From positions 52,366-116,365 of the forward strand of contig JABCPU010000213.1 in assembly GCA_016800925.1 (NCBI GenBank): DNA of 64,000 nt, read 5' to 3'. The position numbers were made by a program, and so were the translations under genes. Positions within the stretch are counted from its first letter, which is position 1. Each line of letters begins with the position of its first letter. This document shows positions 32,800 through 47,706 of this stretch, one piece after another. Under the pieces are notes generated by a model. The model made no database searches, was not told where the DNA came from, and was given only the letters and a program-made list of their open reading frames with translations. This DNA is from Suillus spraguei. Taxonomy: Eukaryota > Basidiomycota > Agaricomycetes > Boletales > Suillaceae.

Positions 32800-34664
32800 T
32801 TTCCGAACACTGACGTTCTCGCCATCGCCTGTAATGGTGACCGCACAGAGTACTACCAGGACCCATCGCCTATGAGAGTTCCTATACCGAAAGCACTGCC
32901 CTCGGTGCTGTAAGTCACTGGTATACGGCTTGTAACTTCTGTAGCTGAAGCAACCCGTACTACAGGCCCAGTCCCACCAGCTCGGATCCTTCCTTCGCTC
33001 GACATACATGTCCGCATCTTCTTCATTCATTGCGAGCATGAAAACCGACATAGTGAACGCTCATGAGGTCCACGTCCATACAAAAGCTGGCGGTGAGGGT
33101 TCCGTGATATTTGACTCTGCTATCACCGTCCTCCAGGGTCTTTTCCCTCCCAACCCCCCAACAGGTCCTTGCCAACGAGACCACTGTCGTTGCTCCCCTT
33201 GGTGGTGACCAGTATGTTCCCATCGAGACTATCGATCCCGGTAACGACAAGTCCCTTGAGCCATGGATTGACTGCTCGGTAAGCAATACAAAAGTTCAAA
33301 GCTGGGAACTGCGATCTCACCATGACCTGCAGGCTTTCGAACAACATATCGCCGACGTTTACTCGTCTTCTGAATTCAGAGAGGTCGAAAAGGCTGCCAG
33401 TCCTTTCTTCTGTGCTGTCAGGGACTACGTTTTCGGCCGCCCTACTACTCTTGTTAATGCTGTAGGTCCTGTCTTTCATTCTTTGATACAAATGCTGATT
33501 ATCTCTGATTTAGTGGAATGTGCGTCATCATCTAACTTAGATCACCGATGCCGGGCTGAACTTCTTCCAGATTTTTTGACTACATCTCGACTGGGGTCTC
33601 CCACAACAAGACATACGCTCACCGTCTTCCTCCCACGTTGGTTGAACAGGCTCGCGGATTCGCTAACTTTCACGAGAACGCCATTCTTTCGGACATTGAT
33701 GTTGGTGGCATTGGTAACTGTGAGCCGATTTCGATTTACGTACGCTTTCCACTACTAATCTTATGGTTGTTCAGTGGCTGGCCGCACGATGCTCCACACG
33801 GTCCTGAGCTCACTCCAGCGGATTGCATTCAACGGTGATTCTCTGCAGTTCCTCCTCATCGAGACCTCCTACCAGCCTTTTACATCCCTGTTCCACATGC
33901 TTGAGATGACCAAGGAGAACCCTGAGCTTGCTGCTTTCCGTGCGTATGATCTCACTTTAATGCATTCAGCCGATTAATACAAGGACTGTAGCGAACTACA
34001 TCAGCAAAAGACCCATAATTTTTGCTTGTTTGATGCTTACGGTGAGCTTACGACGCTGCTAATGGAGCAACGCGATTGGTGGAAAAAGCAGTATATATGG
34101 ATTACGAACGTATGCCCTGAGCTATACCCAATGCAAGTTGTTCAGAACAACTTTTGAACTCGCTTCGAAAGGTTGGCTCTTTCAGATGTACGCCTCTGCT
34201 CTTGCCTTCGAGCTCCGTCGCGGACCTCCCCCTGAAGACCGTGACTTCATCAGGATCAAGTTCAAGAACGGCACTAACGGCCCCTTCGAGACCTATCACG
34301 CCTTCGGTCACAAGTATGACATTCCTGCAACGGAATTCATCTACAGGATCGAGGTATGCACCCACACTAGTCTTTGAATTTGCCCTTCTTAATATCACTG
34401 TTACAGAGCTACGCCATTACCAGCCAGAAGCAATGGGCCGCTGCTTGTAACTCAGGTCTTCAGGATGAGTGGCTCCACATTGGCTCCCAGAACGCGGTCT
34501 CCAGCACTGTCTTTGCCATTCTTGCTACTGTCTTTCTGCTCGGCATGTTCTTCCTCTTCAAGTTCGTCAAAAGCGCGCGTGCCAAGGCTCAGAACACTTG
34601 CATGCGCCTTGCTGATGACGAGGTGAGTCAGTCGCACCTACCTCAACCTGACGTCCTGGACTAG
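32800..34664 (+). pseudogene. Histidine phosphatase superfamily membrane protein with altered active site
   Basis: Exons by eye: DVLAIACNGDRTEYYQDP (from 32812), SSYTESTALGAV, QSHQLGSFLRSTYM, NAHEVHVHTKAGGEGSV, VAPLGGDQYVPIETIDPGND and VEKAASPFFCAVRDYVFGRP. They continue with EQARGFANFHENA, GRTMLHTVLSSLQRIAFNGD, SALAFELRRGPPPEDRDFI and PATEFIYRIE, then a C-terminal helix VFAILATVFLLGMFFLFKFV. This is the fungal acid-phosphatase-like branch with a single membrane anchor. The catalytic Arg of the RHG-type motif reads Cys (TGT at 32830-32832). The N-terminal exon(s) with a signal peptide were not found. It may be a decayed copy. Confidence 0.62.
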
Positions 34665-36215
34665 TTCCTCATGATATATCTGCTTATCTTGACTATTGTG
34701 ATGCTCTTTATAGCCCTCAATACCACTGCGATCATTTCTGGCTCTTAACCTGTCTCCAAAAACATCATTCTTCGTGTCTTGCCCTTTGCTGGCTGTGTTG
34801 CTTTCGATGGCGTATCGATCAATGCAATGTCTCCATTACCATATCTCCTGATGAGTTTGAGAGCTCTGGTTATCGGTAGCATCGTTGTTCCTTTTTGGCA
34901 TCGAGTTGTACACGCAGTGAGGCATCCTGCATTGCATGACAGTTACAATAGTATCTGTCGTGGTTCTACTATAGTGATGAATAGTACATGCACTAACTAT
35001 CTTCTCTGCTGTCCCTTCGCAGTGTAGCTTGGTGCTTGGGTCCGTGATCATCTAAGGCCAATCATGTCCGACATATCCTGAGTCAATCTTCTCAGAGTGC
35101 ACGTTTTACTTTCAGCACCCTGTCTCTTCTTCTGCAGCTGAATGACTCTTAAACATTCAGGTACCTTCAGCATGTTGTTGTAGCTTGTTACCTTGTTTTG
35201 TGCGCATTTAATTAGCAGGTGCAAATAGGGCCTTTTCAGACCCTTTTCGAACGGTTGACGGAGAACTTTTCTAGATCTTCATTTACTGGTGAAATATATA
35301 CTGTCCCGACACAATTCAGCCTGCGGATATAGCATTCTCGACCGTCTGAATACACTCTGATTGTTGTAGGTGAGTTTGTCTAAAGTCATATGACAGATGC
35401 AGAGTTGGAATGATGCTGGTGTCTCAATACCAGGAAAACTGGCAACATGAAGAAATCTGGTAAGGTCTCGAGGTGCTAGATTACTTGAAAAGCTGGCAGA
35501 TCGCTAGTAATGATATACTCGTCAATTTCTTTCGATGTCCTCTTCCATTTTCACCCAGACATGGGCCGCAGGGGTGGACTGTCATGCTTACTTACAGGAA
35601 GACACGAGGCTGCCATTACTGCACAGCCAGACAGAACCACATTGGTAGTAATAGCTCAAAACTGTGAACTAGAAATTGAGAGAGATTGATGGGCGATCGA
35701 TTGCATTAAGCATATAAAACATGTTAGTACAGATGCTGCATACTCGTTCTTACGTATACAACACGACTGCTTCTACTACGCGCTGTATTATACTAGGAAA
35801 TTTTACTGTGACACACTGCTGATCGGTAAGACAACAACCACTGGGGTAGCTTCAGTTGATGAGGCACCGCCACTGTTTGCTATGAATAAGACTCATGACA
35901 GAAATGGATGAAAAAAAAGGAAAAACCTTTCATATTCGAACGATGGATGGATAAGTGAAGTACCATGTGGCTTGATGAAACAGTGCTGCAAATGGAAATA
36001 GGTCATGTATCTCAACTGAAAGCCATAATGAGAGCACTGACCAGATGTATGCTGCTTTCAAGACGTCAGCGACCTAAACTCAGCCAAACCAAGAAACACA
36101 TACTAGGCATTGCAAAAATAGAATTCATAACGGCTAATGATACAGTGGGTAGGCATTTGCAATGCAGTGAAATAGTCTTACTATTCAAGTTCAAATGAAA
36201 CAAGACCTACCAAGT
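34665..36215. other. Long stretch without a recognised gene
   Basis: About 1.5 kb of AT-rich sequence with only short frames. The first 100 bases are the 3' flank of the phosphatase. I find no tandem repeats, RNA genes or exon chains. Confidence 0.45.
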
Positions 36216-37660
36216 TTAGTCTGCAATAACGCTGTAAAGCAATAAGGAACGCACCAGTAGAACAAGGTTTGCTGCCAAATTGACAATGAAATATACCACC
36301 CCTTGTTTCACAAGCTTCTTCCATAGTGCAGAAGATGGTGGCACCTTCGAAAGTCCAATAATGGTAAAGACCAAAAGTACGAAATCATATAAAGTGCCTA
36401 CACCCAAGGGACTGATTGTCAGGTATACATTGCTCATAAATGCAACATACGTACTGTATATGATCACCGCCTCAGCATATGTGAGATTGGTAAAATGAGT
36501 CATGCACACCCCGTTTTGGGTGGACCCACGAGCGGTTGCCACAACTAAAGATGGTCAAATCAATCAATCACACTAGAGGGCAGATAATACGCACAGAGAG
36601 CGAGCATTGCCCAATGACCTAGTGAGAAGAGGACTAGCACAAGGCGCAAGTAACTGGTCTTCCAAATCAGCCACCTGCATATATATCATGAGATGGAGCA
36701 TGATACGAGAGATAAATATAGACGTGCGTTCTGATTACCAGGTTTGTTGTGGAGCAGCCGAGGGCAAAGTTTACCAAGAACTAGATGATATGAAGGTAAA
36801 TCAGCAACCCAGTGTGTGCTTCTGTGCTCACTATGGTCCCAAGATTGATACCTAAATTGACGTAAGCCCTATCAACCATGATAAGAATCCACAAAACACT
36901 CACTTTCACAATTAATGATTGTATAAAAGGGTGTACATTGGCTGCACTGACGAGGATGTCAGTACGCTTTTCATTTTCTCTCTGTTGACTCACGATAAGA
37001 CTGTCGCAATCAAGAAACTGAATCTGGCAGAAATGTACGAGAGCTAGGCATATGTAATTAGTCAGCATCTACCACTTCTTCGAGAATACACACCAAAGGC
37101 CATCGAAATGGAAGCTGCCTCCGAAATAGTGCTACCTCCACGTAGGAGGAATGTATATATTCCATGCTACAGATGTAAACGCACTTGGTACCACATTTAA
37201 GAGCAATACAGCATGAGGCACTCACCTGTATAAGCCAAGGATGGCATACAACAACTGTACGGAAAGTATTCCTAATTTTGCTTCCAGGTCAGGATCATCC
37301 CAGTGCACCATAGAGAGAGTTGAGTCAAAATAGTAAATGTATACTGAGGGCGCTGTGGGAATGCTCTCAAGATCTGAGAGATTAGGTGGAGTAATGGTCA
37401 GGAAATGTACATAGAGCCCGGAATAAGGCAGCTCACCTCAGTCTTGGATCAAAAGACTCGACGGAAGAATTAACATGCTGATTGAGACGGAGAATCAAAG
37501 GTAAACGTGTATGAGGTGTGTAGCAGGGAGTGATTGCATATGTAAAGGAAAAGGATGAGTACGTACAAAGTGACGTCGAGAGGCACGTTCCACTATGTTG
37601 ACTAAAAACTCTCCAGCTAGACTTGATACAAGTGAATGTCGCCCCCGCAGTCATACCCAT
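36216..37660 (-). CDS. Hypothetical multi-pass membrane protein
   Basis: A minus-strand exon chain from MGMTAGATFTC (37660) through PSVYIYYFDSTLSMVHWDDP, LGILSVQLLYAILGLY, ALVHFCQIQFLD, VSVLWILIMVDRAYV and RLVLVLFSLGHWAMLAL to a last exon. That exon has YAEAVIIYSTYVAFMSNVYL, TLYDFVLLVFTIIGL and GVVYFIVNLAANLVLLV and stops at 36216. Six or more hydrophobic segments resemble the expanded, uncharacterised multi-TM families of basidiomycetes. I cannot name the family with certainty. Not every splice joins cleanly by eye, so decay is possible. Confidence 0.45.
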
Positions 37661-37789
37661 GTTGTGGCAAACTGTTCTAGGTTTTTGCAGAAGGGCTCGG
37701 TCGGCACTTTGAGAATGCCTGCGAACTGGACCTAGGGTTTTATTTTGATGAAGTGAGTTCCATTAGTTTTATCATGCTTCCAGTAACTG

Positions 37790-38586
37790 ACTGTGCTCAT
37801 AACTGCAGTGCAATTTTATGTATACACCAAACTCAACGTTTGGATACGACGCGGCCATTGGGTTCACAGCATGGGCCAACAACCCAGGCAAAAAAGACGC
37901 TTGCGCATGTCCTTATTATCACATTCACCCATTCTCTCTATCATTACTTGTAGGTCGTTACTCAACTCAGAGCTGCTGGTGCCATCATCTTCGTGAAGAC
38001 CAATGTACCGCAGACAATGCTCGCGTTCGAATGCTCTAATCCTCTCTGGGGTCGCACGACAAACCCATGAAACAACAAGTATACATGCGGAGGCAGCTCT
38101 GGTGGAGGTTCGTCATATGCTTGTGAATATCTTAGTAAATAACAACGTCTGGCACTAGAGGGAGCTTTGCTTGCCATGGACGGATCCGCCTTGGGCATCG
38201 GTTCTGATATCGGAGGAAGCTTGCGCATCCCAGCATCGTATTGCGGTGTGTACTCTTTGAAGCCAACGGCTGAACGTGTTAGTTCTATTGGTACACAAGG
38301 AAGGTGATGTTCTTGATTCTTCCAACTAAGACGATAACTGGCTTTGTCTTACAGCCGTCCGGCCTGGATTCGAAGTAATTCGATCTTCTCATGGGTCATT
38401 AGCGCGGTCAGTCGCTACCTGCATCACTTGGCTCATTCTTGACTATTTTCTAGGTCTGTTCAGGACTGTGAATTGTTCTGCAAAACTATCTTTGGCCAAA
38501 AAGGACTCGTCTCACCAGAATGTTCCCATGCCGTACCACGCTGTTGAGCTCCCTTCCAAGCTTCGCTTTGGCTATTACCTGTCAGG
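37790..38586 (+). pseudogene. Amidase (acetamidase/FAAH-type), middle part with the catalytic serines
   Basis: Exons give GYDAAIGFTAWANNPGKKDA, VVTQLRAAGAIIFVKTNVPQ, GGSSGG (split by a short intron) and [20 protein letters not shown], the amidase signature with the cis-Ser and nucleophilic Ser. VQDCELFCKTIFGQKDSSHQ and YYLSG follow. A TGA replaces the usual Trp in NPWNNKYTCGG (near 38070). At 38587 the sequence leaves the amidase and enters a cysteine-rich membrane-protein gene. The expected continuation is the intact C-terminal part at 10.2-11.2 kb. The N-terminal exon at 47.4-47.7 kb is missing here. Confidence 0.78.
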
Positions 38587-40910
38587 AACAGCCGTGTCAT
38601 TTTGTGGATCTCTATTCCTGATGTCAACCAGCTCCTTGCGAGCGCCTCAGGGTCCCTGTCGTTGCTCAACCTGCAATCGTCATCCTGTTCGCCGGTTTGT
38701 TCCGGAGATGGCATTTGCTCCTCTTCTGGGACGTGTCAATGTCCAAGCGGATTCACCGGTTCATCTTGCGAGGCGTGCTCGTCTGGTTTCTTCGGACCGG
38801 AGTGTCAGGCCTGTCCGTCAGGGTGTACTTCATGCGATGATGGAATCTCGGGCACGGGACGTTGCTTGGTGCCAGTAGTGTCAAACCTGCCATCGAGTTG
38901 CAATTGTATCAATGGCGAATGTGGCGCTAACGGACAGTATACCTGTCTTAGTGGTTGGACCTCGGCGTCAAACGGAACTCAATGTGCTGCATGTGCGGCC
39001 GGTTTCTTTTTAGCTACAAACGGGAACTGCGAAAGTCAGTTATGATACATTCTTTTTCTGTCTCACCAATCTCATCTTTGATTTCAGTTTGTCAGTTGGG
39101 TTGTCAACAGTGTGCTGATGGCACCGGGGACTGCATTACTTGCGCGTCCGGCTTTACTCAGGACGGGAACGACCGCACAATGTGTGCGATGCCATTCCGC
39201 AAACTACGTCAAATAGCACGACTTGTCCTACCGGAAGTTACGGTGCTGGGTCTAGTTGCGCGATTTGTTCGCCGCTTTGCACGACTTGTACAGGGCCAAA
39301 TTCGAACGATTGTGTCATTTGCGGTTCCGGCACGTACAAGTTTAATGGGTCATGCGTGACGACCAGTTCTGGGGGTGTTTGCTCAGGCTCCAATATGATT
39401 GCCAACAATGACAAGCATGAGTGCGACAGTAAGTGTATCCCACTGTGCATTGACGTGTACTCAATACGTAATTCTCAGCTTGTGGACCGAAGTGCACGAC
39501 CTGCCAGATATCCAATTTCAATGTGGCATCTACCGTCAATCAAGCTCAGTGTACCGGCTGTCTTCCTGGTTTTGTCTTGTCACAAGAGCAGTGTGTGACA
39601 AGTTGTCCATCTGGTACTTTCCTATCTCCTCAAGATAATTTGACGTGTCCAGGTACGGACTGTCTCAATTCGATTGATTACTAAATTAGACTGATGTCGT
39701 CATGTATTCAGCTTGTTCTTCATCCTGTAGTAGCTGTGCGGGAAGCGCTACCACCTGCTTGACATGCGCGAACAACTTGCTAGCTTCAAACGGGCAGTGC
39801 GTCAGTTCTTGTCCCTCCAACACGTTTAGTTCTTCCGGGTCCTGCGTTTCCTGCCATCCAGACTGTGCAACATGTTCAGGTGCATCCTTTAACCAGTGCA
39901 CAAGTTGCAACAAAGCACTCCCTGTCCTTACAAGTGGTCGCTGTCTCGCTACTTGCAGTCAGAACCAGTATTTCGACACAACGTCCTCAACATGCCAGTC
40001 TTGCGATTCCAGCTGTGCTAGCTGTTCAGGCGCCGGTCCGAATAACTGCCTCGCTTGCTCAAGTTCTAGTCAAGTTTTGCGTGGGGGTGCTTGCACGTCA
40101 GCTAACTGCACCAGCGGTACAAGTGTTATCCCAAGTCTTGGGGCGTGCCTTTCAGAACTTGTACAAGTCTTACCTTCTGGTACCAGTTCAGGCGCGCTTC
40201 CCTCAGGGCTATCGACTCCGATTACAACCACAACCCAACGATTGCAGTGGTGGGAGATTTTACTCATGGCGCTTGGATGTGCTTTCATCTTTGTGGCCTT
40301 TTTATACTGCTGGCGGCGCCGAGCTCGCAAGCAGCGAGCAAAGGAGACAGCAGCATTTGCGTCTGCTAAGGCCCTCCACAAGCAAAACTGGAGATGGCGA
40401 CTTGCCCGCTTTGGAGAGAGGCTTTTTGGGCACAATCGTAGCACGCGGCCTGAGACGGAGGAAATTGCTTTATGGAAACTGCGCGCTGCGGAGGAGGCAC
40501 GGCACCATAAGGAAATGGAGACGCTTATGGGCGCACACGAGCACTCTCGCTCGGGATCGAGCCGATCTCCTTTGCTTCATCTCTACAACCATCGCGAATC
40601 ATATGATTACTCCGATGTTAATAGGCTATCAGGTTCCCTGTATTCCCAAACGACAGGGAATGTTCGTTCCAGACCCGAACCTCGGCAGCCTGTCAAATCG
40701 GACCCTTTGAGTTCTCGATTTTCGACAACGACACTTGGATCTTCGGTACCCAAGAGACCAAACGTGTTGAAACGTCAGCTGCTGCCTTCTAAACCGCTAA
40801 CCGCCGCCGAGTCGTACGCTGCGTCCGTAAGGCAGTCCCCGGAACCTGACCCATCGCATTGGATCACACCTACAAATACGGGCGGATCTCGCAACCTCTT
40901 CCGTAAATGA
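38587..40910 (+). CDS. Cysteine-rich (furin/EGF-like) single-pass membrane protein, copy 1
   Basis: Extracellular part of many CxxC/CxxxC repeats (SPVCSGDGICSSSGTCQCPSG, CSSSCSSCAGSATTCLTCAN, CDSSCASCSGAGPNNCLACS), like furin/VSP-type cysteine-rich domains. Then a Ser/Thr-rich stalk, one helix (WEILLMALGCAFIFVAFLYC), a basic stop-transfer RRRARKQR and a cytoplasmic tail of about 190 residues that exists only in this copy (stop at 40908). Introns: about 39035-39087, 39429-39478 and 39652-39711. The 5' end is lost, because the gene is fused to the amidase fragment at 38587 with no signal peptide. A 2-base GT duplication near 39182 shifts the frame, so this copy is probably inactive despite its complete tail. 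The ligand and role are unknown. Confidence 0.68.
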
Positions 40911-41426
40911 GCAATGTCTTCTCATAATTCTGCATGGACCTGGAGTATCAGACTGGATCTTACCTACCACGATCTTTACAACCACGCACATTGCATACAT
41001 TTTTTTGTCACTATATTGTAGCTTACGACTACGATCTTGATTACTAGTAGCTCTTAAATAACGCAAGTCGTATGTAGTGTAATGTATCACTTTTTTAAGT
41101 CTAGCTATCTGTGCGGACACTGGTTTTAAGCTTTACATAAGTTTATTGCCCTTTGCGTTCGTCCTTCAACGGAGGTTTCCCATTGTGCCTGTGTTGCATC
41201 GAATGACCACGCGAAACTCCGCAAACACAGGATTGCGGGAGTTAACTATATCCCATCACGTTGAATTGCCAGGTGCCCATCTCCGTCCTAAACTTTCAAT
41301 TTGGTACTGGCACGGTGACGTTTGACGCCACGCGTATACGCACGCCGCGCGGCTTTCATACAAAGACACCAAATCTATTGATATATGTCATTAATTAATG
41401 TTGAACTTTAACACCCAGTACTGCAC
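40911..41426. other. No gene recognised
   Basis: 3' flank of the cysteine-rich gene and probable upstream side of the PP2C fragment. No other feature is visible. Confidence 0.45.
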
Positions 41427-42673
41427 ATGACAGCAGCAATGTCTTATAAGCGGTCCGACAGCAAAGTGGGGATTCCGCTTCCCCACATTTCTCCTGCGCT
41501 TACTTCTTTTGTGACTGGCGCCTCATGGGTGGAAGCCCCGAATGCTCCTGCTATACCGGTCCTACATCGTTTGCCTCCTTCGGCGATATCCCTGGCAATC
41601 TGTGTAGTCCTACAGATGATCGGCCACGTCCCTTTCGAAATTTGAACCATGACGCTGCCTGGGATCACCTGGCGGCAGCCTCCAACCTCCACAGCGTCAA
41701 ATTTGACCCGACGGGACGGTGGCGTGCAGATGCCCTCAACTTCCAACCTTGCGCTGAGACTCCCTCGCAAGACCGTTATGCAATTCAACAGATACATATT
41801 CAGGGACGCGTTTGGACCCTGTCTGCAGTTTTTGATGGTAGGCACAAGTTTTGAGAATGTGCTTGGTCATTGTGTCATTACCAGGAATTATCCACAGGTC
41901 ACCTGGGTAGCCATACCGTTGAGCATGTGGCCCATCACATGCCTATCATTGTGCGGGAACACTTGGAGTTGATCACTCGGAAACACGGTGACCGTGTTGT
42001 ACCGCCGCCTTTAATTGCGGACATGTTTTCGATGGCCATTCGCGCTTTTGATGACGCCATCGCCAATGACGTCCTGGAACTTTTCCCGGACGGTTTGTCA
42101 TCTTTATCTCGCTTGTCGGACTTGCAGATCCAGGAAGTTCTCGATGACCAACTTTCCGGAGGCCAAAATTACACGAAGGCAAGGCTGTGCTTGTATGGTA
42201 CTACTGCACTCGTAGCTCTTGTTGACCCTGATCACCAAAATCTATGGCTTGCCAACCTGGGTGACTGCCAAGGACGTACGTAAAGCGTGACGATATTGTC
42301 CATCGTGACGGCTAACTTTTGAATTCAAGTGATGGTCTCAGAGACTGATCAAAAATCGTGGAACGTGGAAGTTTTGACGCAATTTCATAACGGGGAAAAT
42401 CCGCTTGAGGTCCAGCGCGTCATGAATGAGCACCCTGGTGAGCCGGAGTGTATTGTGGATAGTCGTGTGCTTGGAGCTATTGCACCCTTTCGATGCATGT
42501 TACATTCATATTTTCATACTTTACTATCCGCTGACCTACTCGATGATTGAACAGGTCTGGGAGACACCCCCTTCAAACAACCACCCGAGTTCACCCGACG
42601 TATTCTCTATAATTTATATCCTGGTCAGCACGACACACAAACACTCACGACTGCACTACCTGTCCACATGGAA
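41427..42673 (+). pseudogene. PP2C-family (PPM) Ser/Thr phosphatase, C-terminally truncated
   Basis: Recognisable parts are WRADALNFQPC, SQDRYAIQQ and VFDG plus, after an intron (41837-41897), HLGSHTVEHV, which together form the metal-binding DGH block. Next come LYGTTALVAL, LWLANLGDCQ, EPECIVDSRVLGAIAP and, after another intron, GLGDTPFKQPPEFTRRILY. The order fits mitochondrial-type PP2C phosphatases (pyruvate-dehydrogenase-phosphatase-like). The C-terminal DG/DN metal ligands are missing: the frame ends at about 42673 and REV1-like sequence begins within a few bases. The first exon is uncertain, because two frames compete at 41427-41640. Confidence 0.7.
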
Positions 42674-42679
42674 AGCTGA

Positions 42680-45130
42680 GCTGAAAAACTTGGTTCAACA
42701 AGCCCAAGAAGAAGTTGAAAATTGGTCGATACGCGAGTCTATAGGCGACACTCAGGACATGGCTAAGAGTGGTGGTACCAACATGAGTGGGGCGCACCTC
42801 GCCGCGAGGTCTCCATCAAAAAGGAAAGGAAAGGAAAAAGCCCCGAGCTTGAAGCGTGTTATGATGCACTGCGACTTTGATTGCTTTTTCGTTTCCGTCG
42901 GCCTTCTGAGTCACCCTGAGTTGCGAGGCAAACCGGTTGTCATTTGTCACTCGCAAGGGAGCACAGGGGGTGCATCGAGTACAAGCGAAATAGCCAGTTC
43001 AAGCTACGAAGCCAGGTCATTTGGGATCAAGAATGGAATGAGGTATGCCACACGTATTTCTTTCATGTATTGAGCTACGAGTGATAGCTCTCTTCAACCT
43101 TCAGCAGGGACGTAGGTTGTGCCCTGATCTTATGACTATACCCTACGAGTTCAAGAAGTATGTATTTGTCTTTCCATTCATTATACACTATCCAATAAAA
43201 GATCAGATACAAACAGCTGTCGTTGCGTTTCTACACCATTTTGATGCGTCATGCGGATGATATCCAGGCTGTCTCCGTTGACGAAGCTTTGATTGAGGTC
43301 ACCACGAGTGTTTCCCGGTGCGCTATTCGACCGTCTTCCTTAGCATTCGTGGATGATCCGGCAAGGTCCCTTGCAGAACAAATACGGTCAGAGGAACAGG
43401 TTGCGAAGGTTCTTCACATTGATGTGTCCGACATCACTTACTGACACAAGCTATAGTCAGCATTGGCATCGCGGAGAACATACAACTTGCTCGCATCGCG
43501 ACACGCAAGGCCAAGCCTGCGGGATCATTTCACTTAAAATCAGAAGATGTGGAACAGGTTCTCGCGCCGTTAGATATCGACGATCTCCACGGTTTCGGAC
43601 ATTCCACGCGCCAGAAAGCGAACGAGAAACTCGGAGTCACAAATCTTGGCGAACTCGCTAAGAAAAGTAAAACCGCACTGTGCGATGCGCTTGGCAAGGC
43701 TACTGGCGAAACTTTGTACAATGCGATCCGTGGCATTGATGAACGAAAATTCGAGTCTGACAAACCGAGGAAGTCTGTCTCGTGTGATATCAACATGAGT
43801 TGCTGATAAGTAGTTTTGGTTGTGTAGTTGCTGATCTCTGACTTTACCTAGTATGGAATACGTTTTGAGAACGACGACCAAGCTAAGGCATTCATCCACC
43901 AGATGCTGAAGAAGTTTCCCGGAGATTGAATGCTATCAACATGTGTGGACGTTCTTTGACTTTGAAGATTATGAAACGCGATCCAAGTGCACCTGTTGAG
44001 CCACCTAAGGTATTCAGGAAGATGGGCTGTATTTAAATTGGGTGCTGATGAATGTTCACCGTTTAGTTCATGGGTCACGGCATCTGTGAGACATTCAGCA
44101 AGCAAACTCTGCTAAGTAGCACAAACGGTAGAGCTACAAGCGACCCAAAGGATATCGGCGAACACGCATGGTCATTACTGGGTTCTTGGGGATTCGATCC
44201 GAAAGAGCTGCACGGAATAGGCATTCAGATACAGAAGCTAGATACGCCGTCGCCACCTGACGCCACCGACCCTGGGCAAGTGAAGTTGCCCTTCCAAGCC
44301 AGAAGCTCCAAGACGAATGTACAAGATAACACTGAACAAGGCGCCATTCCAATGCCTATGATCATCACTGAACCCCTTTGCCAGAAGATCCACTCCAGAA
44401 TCAGGCCGGTCCATCACGTCCATTACCTACATTGGACCTCCCTTCTTTCTCTCAGGTCGACAAGGACGTCTTCGATGCGCTGCCAGATGATGTCAGGAAG
44501 GAACTAGAAGTCGAATATCAGCGTAGATCACGCTCACCAGTGCCTCCGGAACAACCCTCTCATAACGTCCGACCGAAAATCATGGTCAAAGGCGTCAACG
44601 TCAAAAGAATCACTCAACAACTCGCACCGAAGAATAGAACGAGCGTATCCCCCCGTAAAAACACGCTCTTTGCAAAACGTGAAGTCCCATCATACATGCG
44701 TGTATCTGACGCAGAGCTTCGCAAACTTGATATCGACTCAGATGTGTTTGCTGCATTACCTGTGGATTTGCAGCGCGAGCAGGTGATCATGGCTCGACAT
44801 GCGAGAAGTGGAAATCTCCTTCAAGAACGTAAGATCATCAAGGCTTCTAGTCGCGCGTCATCTGCGCCTTATCGCAAGAAACCCCCTCCTTAGGCTAAGC
44901 ACCCGGAGCCTCCTTTTTTTGAAGCAGCAGGGCAAACAGCCAGGGGAGAAATTGTACTTCACGGAAACTGGAGATGTTCAGACCATCATCGAGTCATGGG
45001 TCAAGGGATTCACAAAATATCCTCCGAAGCAAAAAGACGTCGACTACTTCAGCAAATTTTTAGTGCGGAACGTGGAATTGGCTGATACAGGCATGGAGAA
45101 AACCATTGCTGTAATGAAGTGGTGGCTTAT
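42680..45130 (+). pseudogene. REV1: REV1 translesion DNA polymerase, N-truncated and frameshifted
   Basis: A Y-family polymerase core. MMHCDFDCFFVSVGLLSHP, RGKPVVICHSQG and SYEARSFGIKNGM begin it, and after introns come RRLCPDLMTIPYEFKKY, AVSVDEALIEVT, VSIGIAENIQLARIATRK and LDIDDLHGFGHSTRQK. Catalytic DxD and SVDE are intact. Downstream are two ubiquitin-binding-like motifs (DVFDALPDDVRKELEVEYQR and DVFAALPVDLQRE) and the REV1 C-terminal domain (YPPKQKDVDYFSKFL). REV1 inserts dCMP opposite lesions and scaffolds other polymerases. The N-terminal BRCT part is absent, the upstream end abuts the PP2C fragment, and at least two one-base frameshifts (near 43915 and 44375) break the frame. Confidence 0.82.
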
Positions 45131-45236
45131 CCTTATATTTATCTTTTCTATGTTCTCTGGTCGTGCTTTTTGTAGATCATATCGATTGACCACCAACTTT
45201 TGCACTCTGATACCAAAATCTATTGGGACGCGTACA

Positions 45237-46016
45237 ATGACAACTGAAGTCTCAGATTCGCTCACTGCTGAAATTGCACAGGCAACAGGTGCACTGAACG
45301 ATCTCCGACTACAAAATACCGATCCGGCCAGTATAGACGCTGTCAAGAAGAGACTTGGTGAATTGAAGAAATCAATGGCTGCGATGAATAGCGCAGGCGG
45401 GAGCAAGGATGCTGGGAAGAAGAAGGAACGACTACTCCTCAAAACTGCAAAGGTGTGTTCGAATGCGCACTGCAATCATACACTTCTGAGGGGTACTCAA
45501 GTAGGCTGCATAGGGCACACGCGATTACGGCGCAGCGGAGAACGTTTTGCCGGTAGCATGTTGAGCGTATCGTTAAGGATGTATTTACGTCCTATGGTGG
45601 GAGCGCCCTCGACACACCTGTATTTGAACGCAAGGACGTGCTTGCCGGAAAGTACGGCGAGGACCAGAAACTCATTTTTGACTTGATGGACCAGGGGGGC
45701 GAGCAACTTGCTCTTCGGTACGATCACATCGTTCCCTTGGCACGGTATCTAGCTATGGCTGGTGCTACTGTCCAAGCGAAGATTTGGCAAGTCGGCAAGG
45801 TCTATAGGAGAGACAACCCTGTGATGTCAAAAGGCTGAATGCGCGAGTTCTCACGAGCAGTACGCGTTTTCTCACTTTCCCTGGGGTATTTCGTATAATT
45901 TGTCACAGGATTTGGATATTACAGGTGCATGGGACCCAATGATCCCAGATGCTGAGATTATCAGTCTACTATGCACTATCTTGACGAAATTGGATGTTGG
46001 AGAATTTACAATCAAG
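45237..46016 (+). pseudogene. HTS1: Histidyl-tRNA synthetase, N-terminal part
   Basis: Begins at ATG 45237 with a WHEP-like helical domain (LNDLRLQNTDPASIDAVKKR, LGELKKSMAAMN, basic tail). After a decayed exon come [36 protein letters not shown] and the class II motif 2 [19 protein letters not shown], then after an intron [19 protein letters not shown] and LDVGEFTIK. The motif 2 Arg after SKG is a TGA stop (45836-45838). The catalytic motif 3 and the anticodon-binding domain are missing, because at about 46017 the sequence becomes SEC23. The start lies directly downstream of the REV1 C-terminal domain. Confidence 0.82.
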
Positions 46017-47706
<1,690 letters not shown>

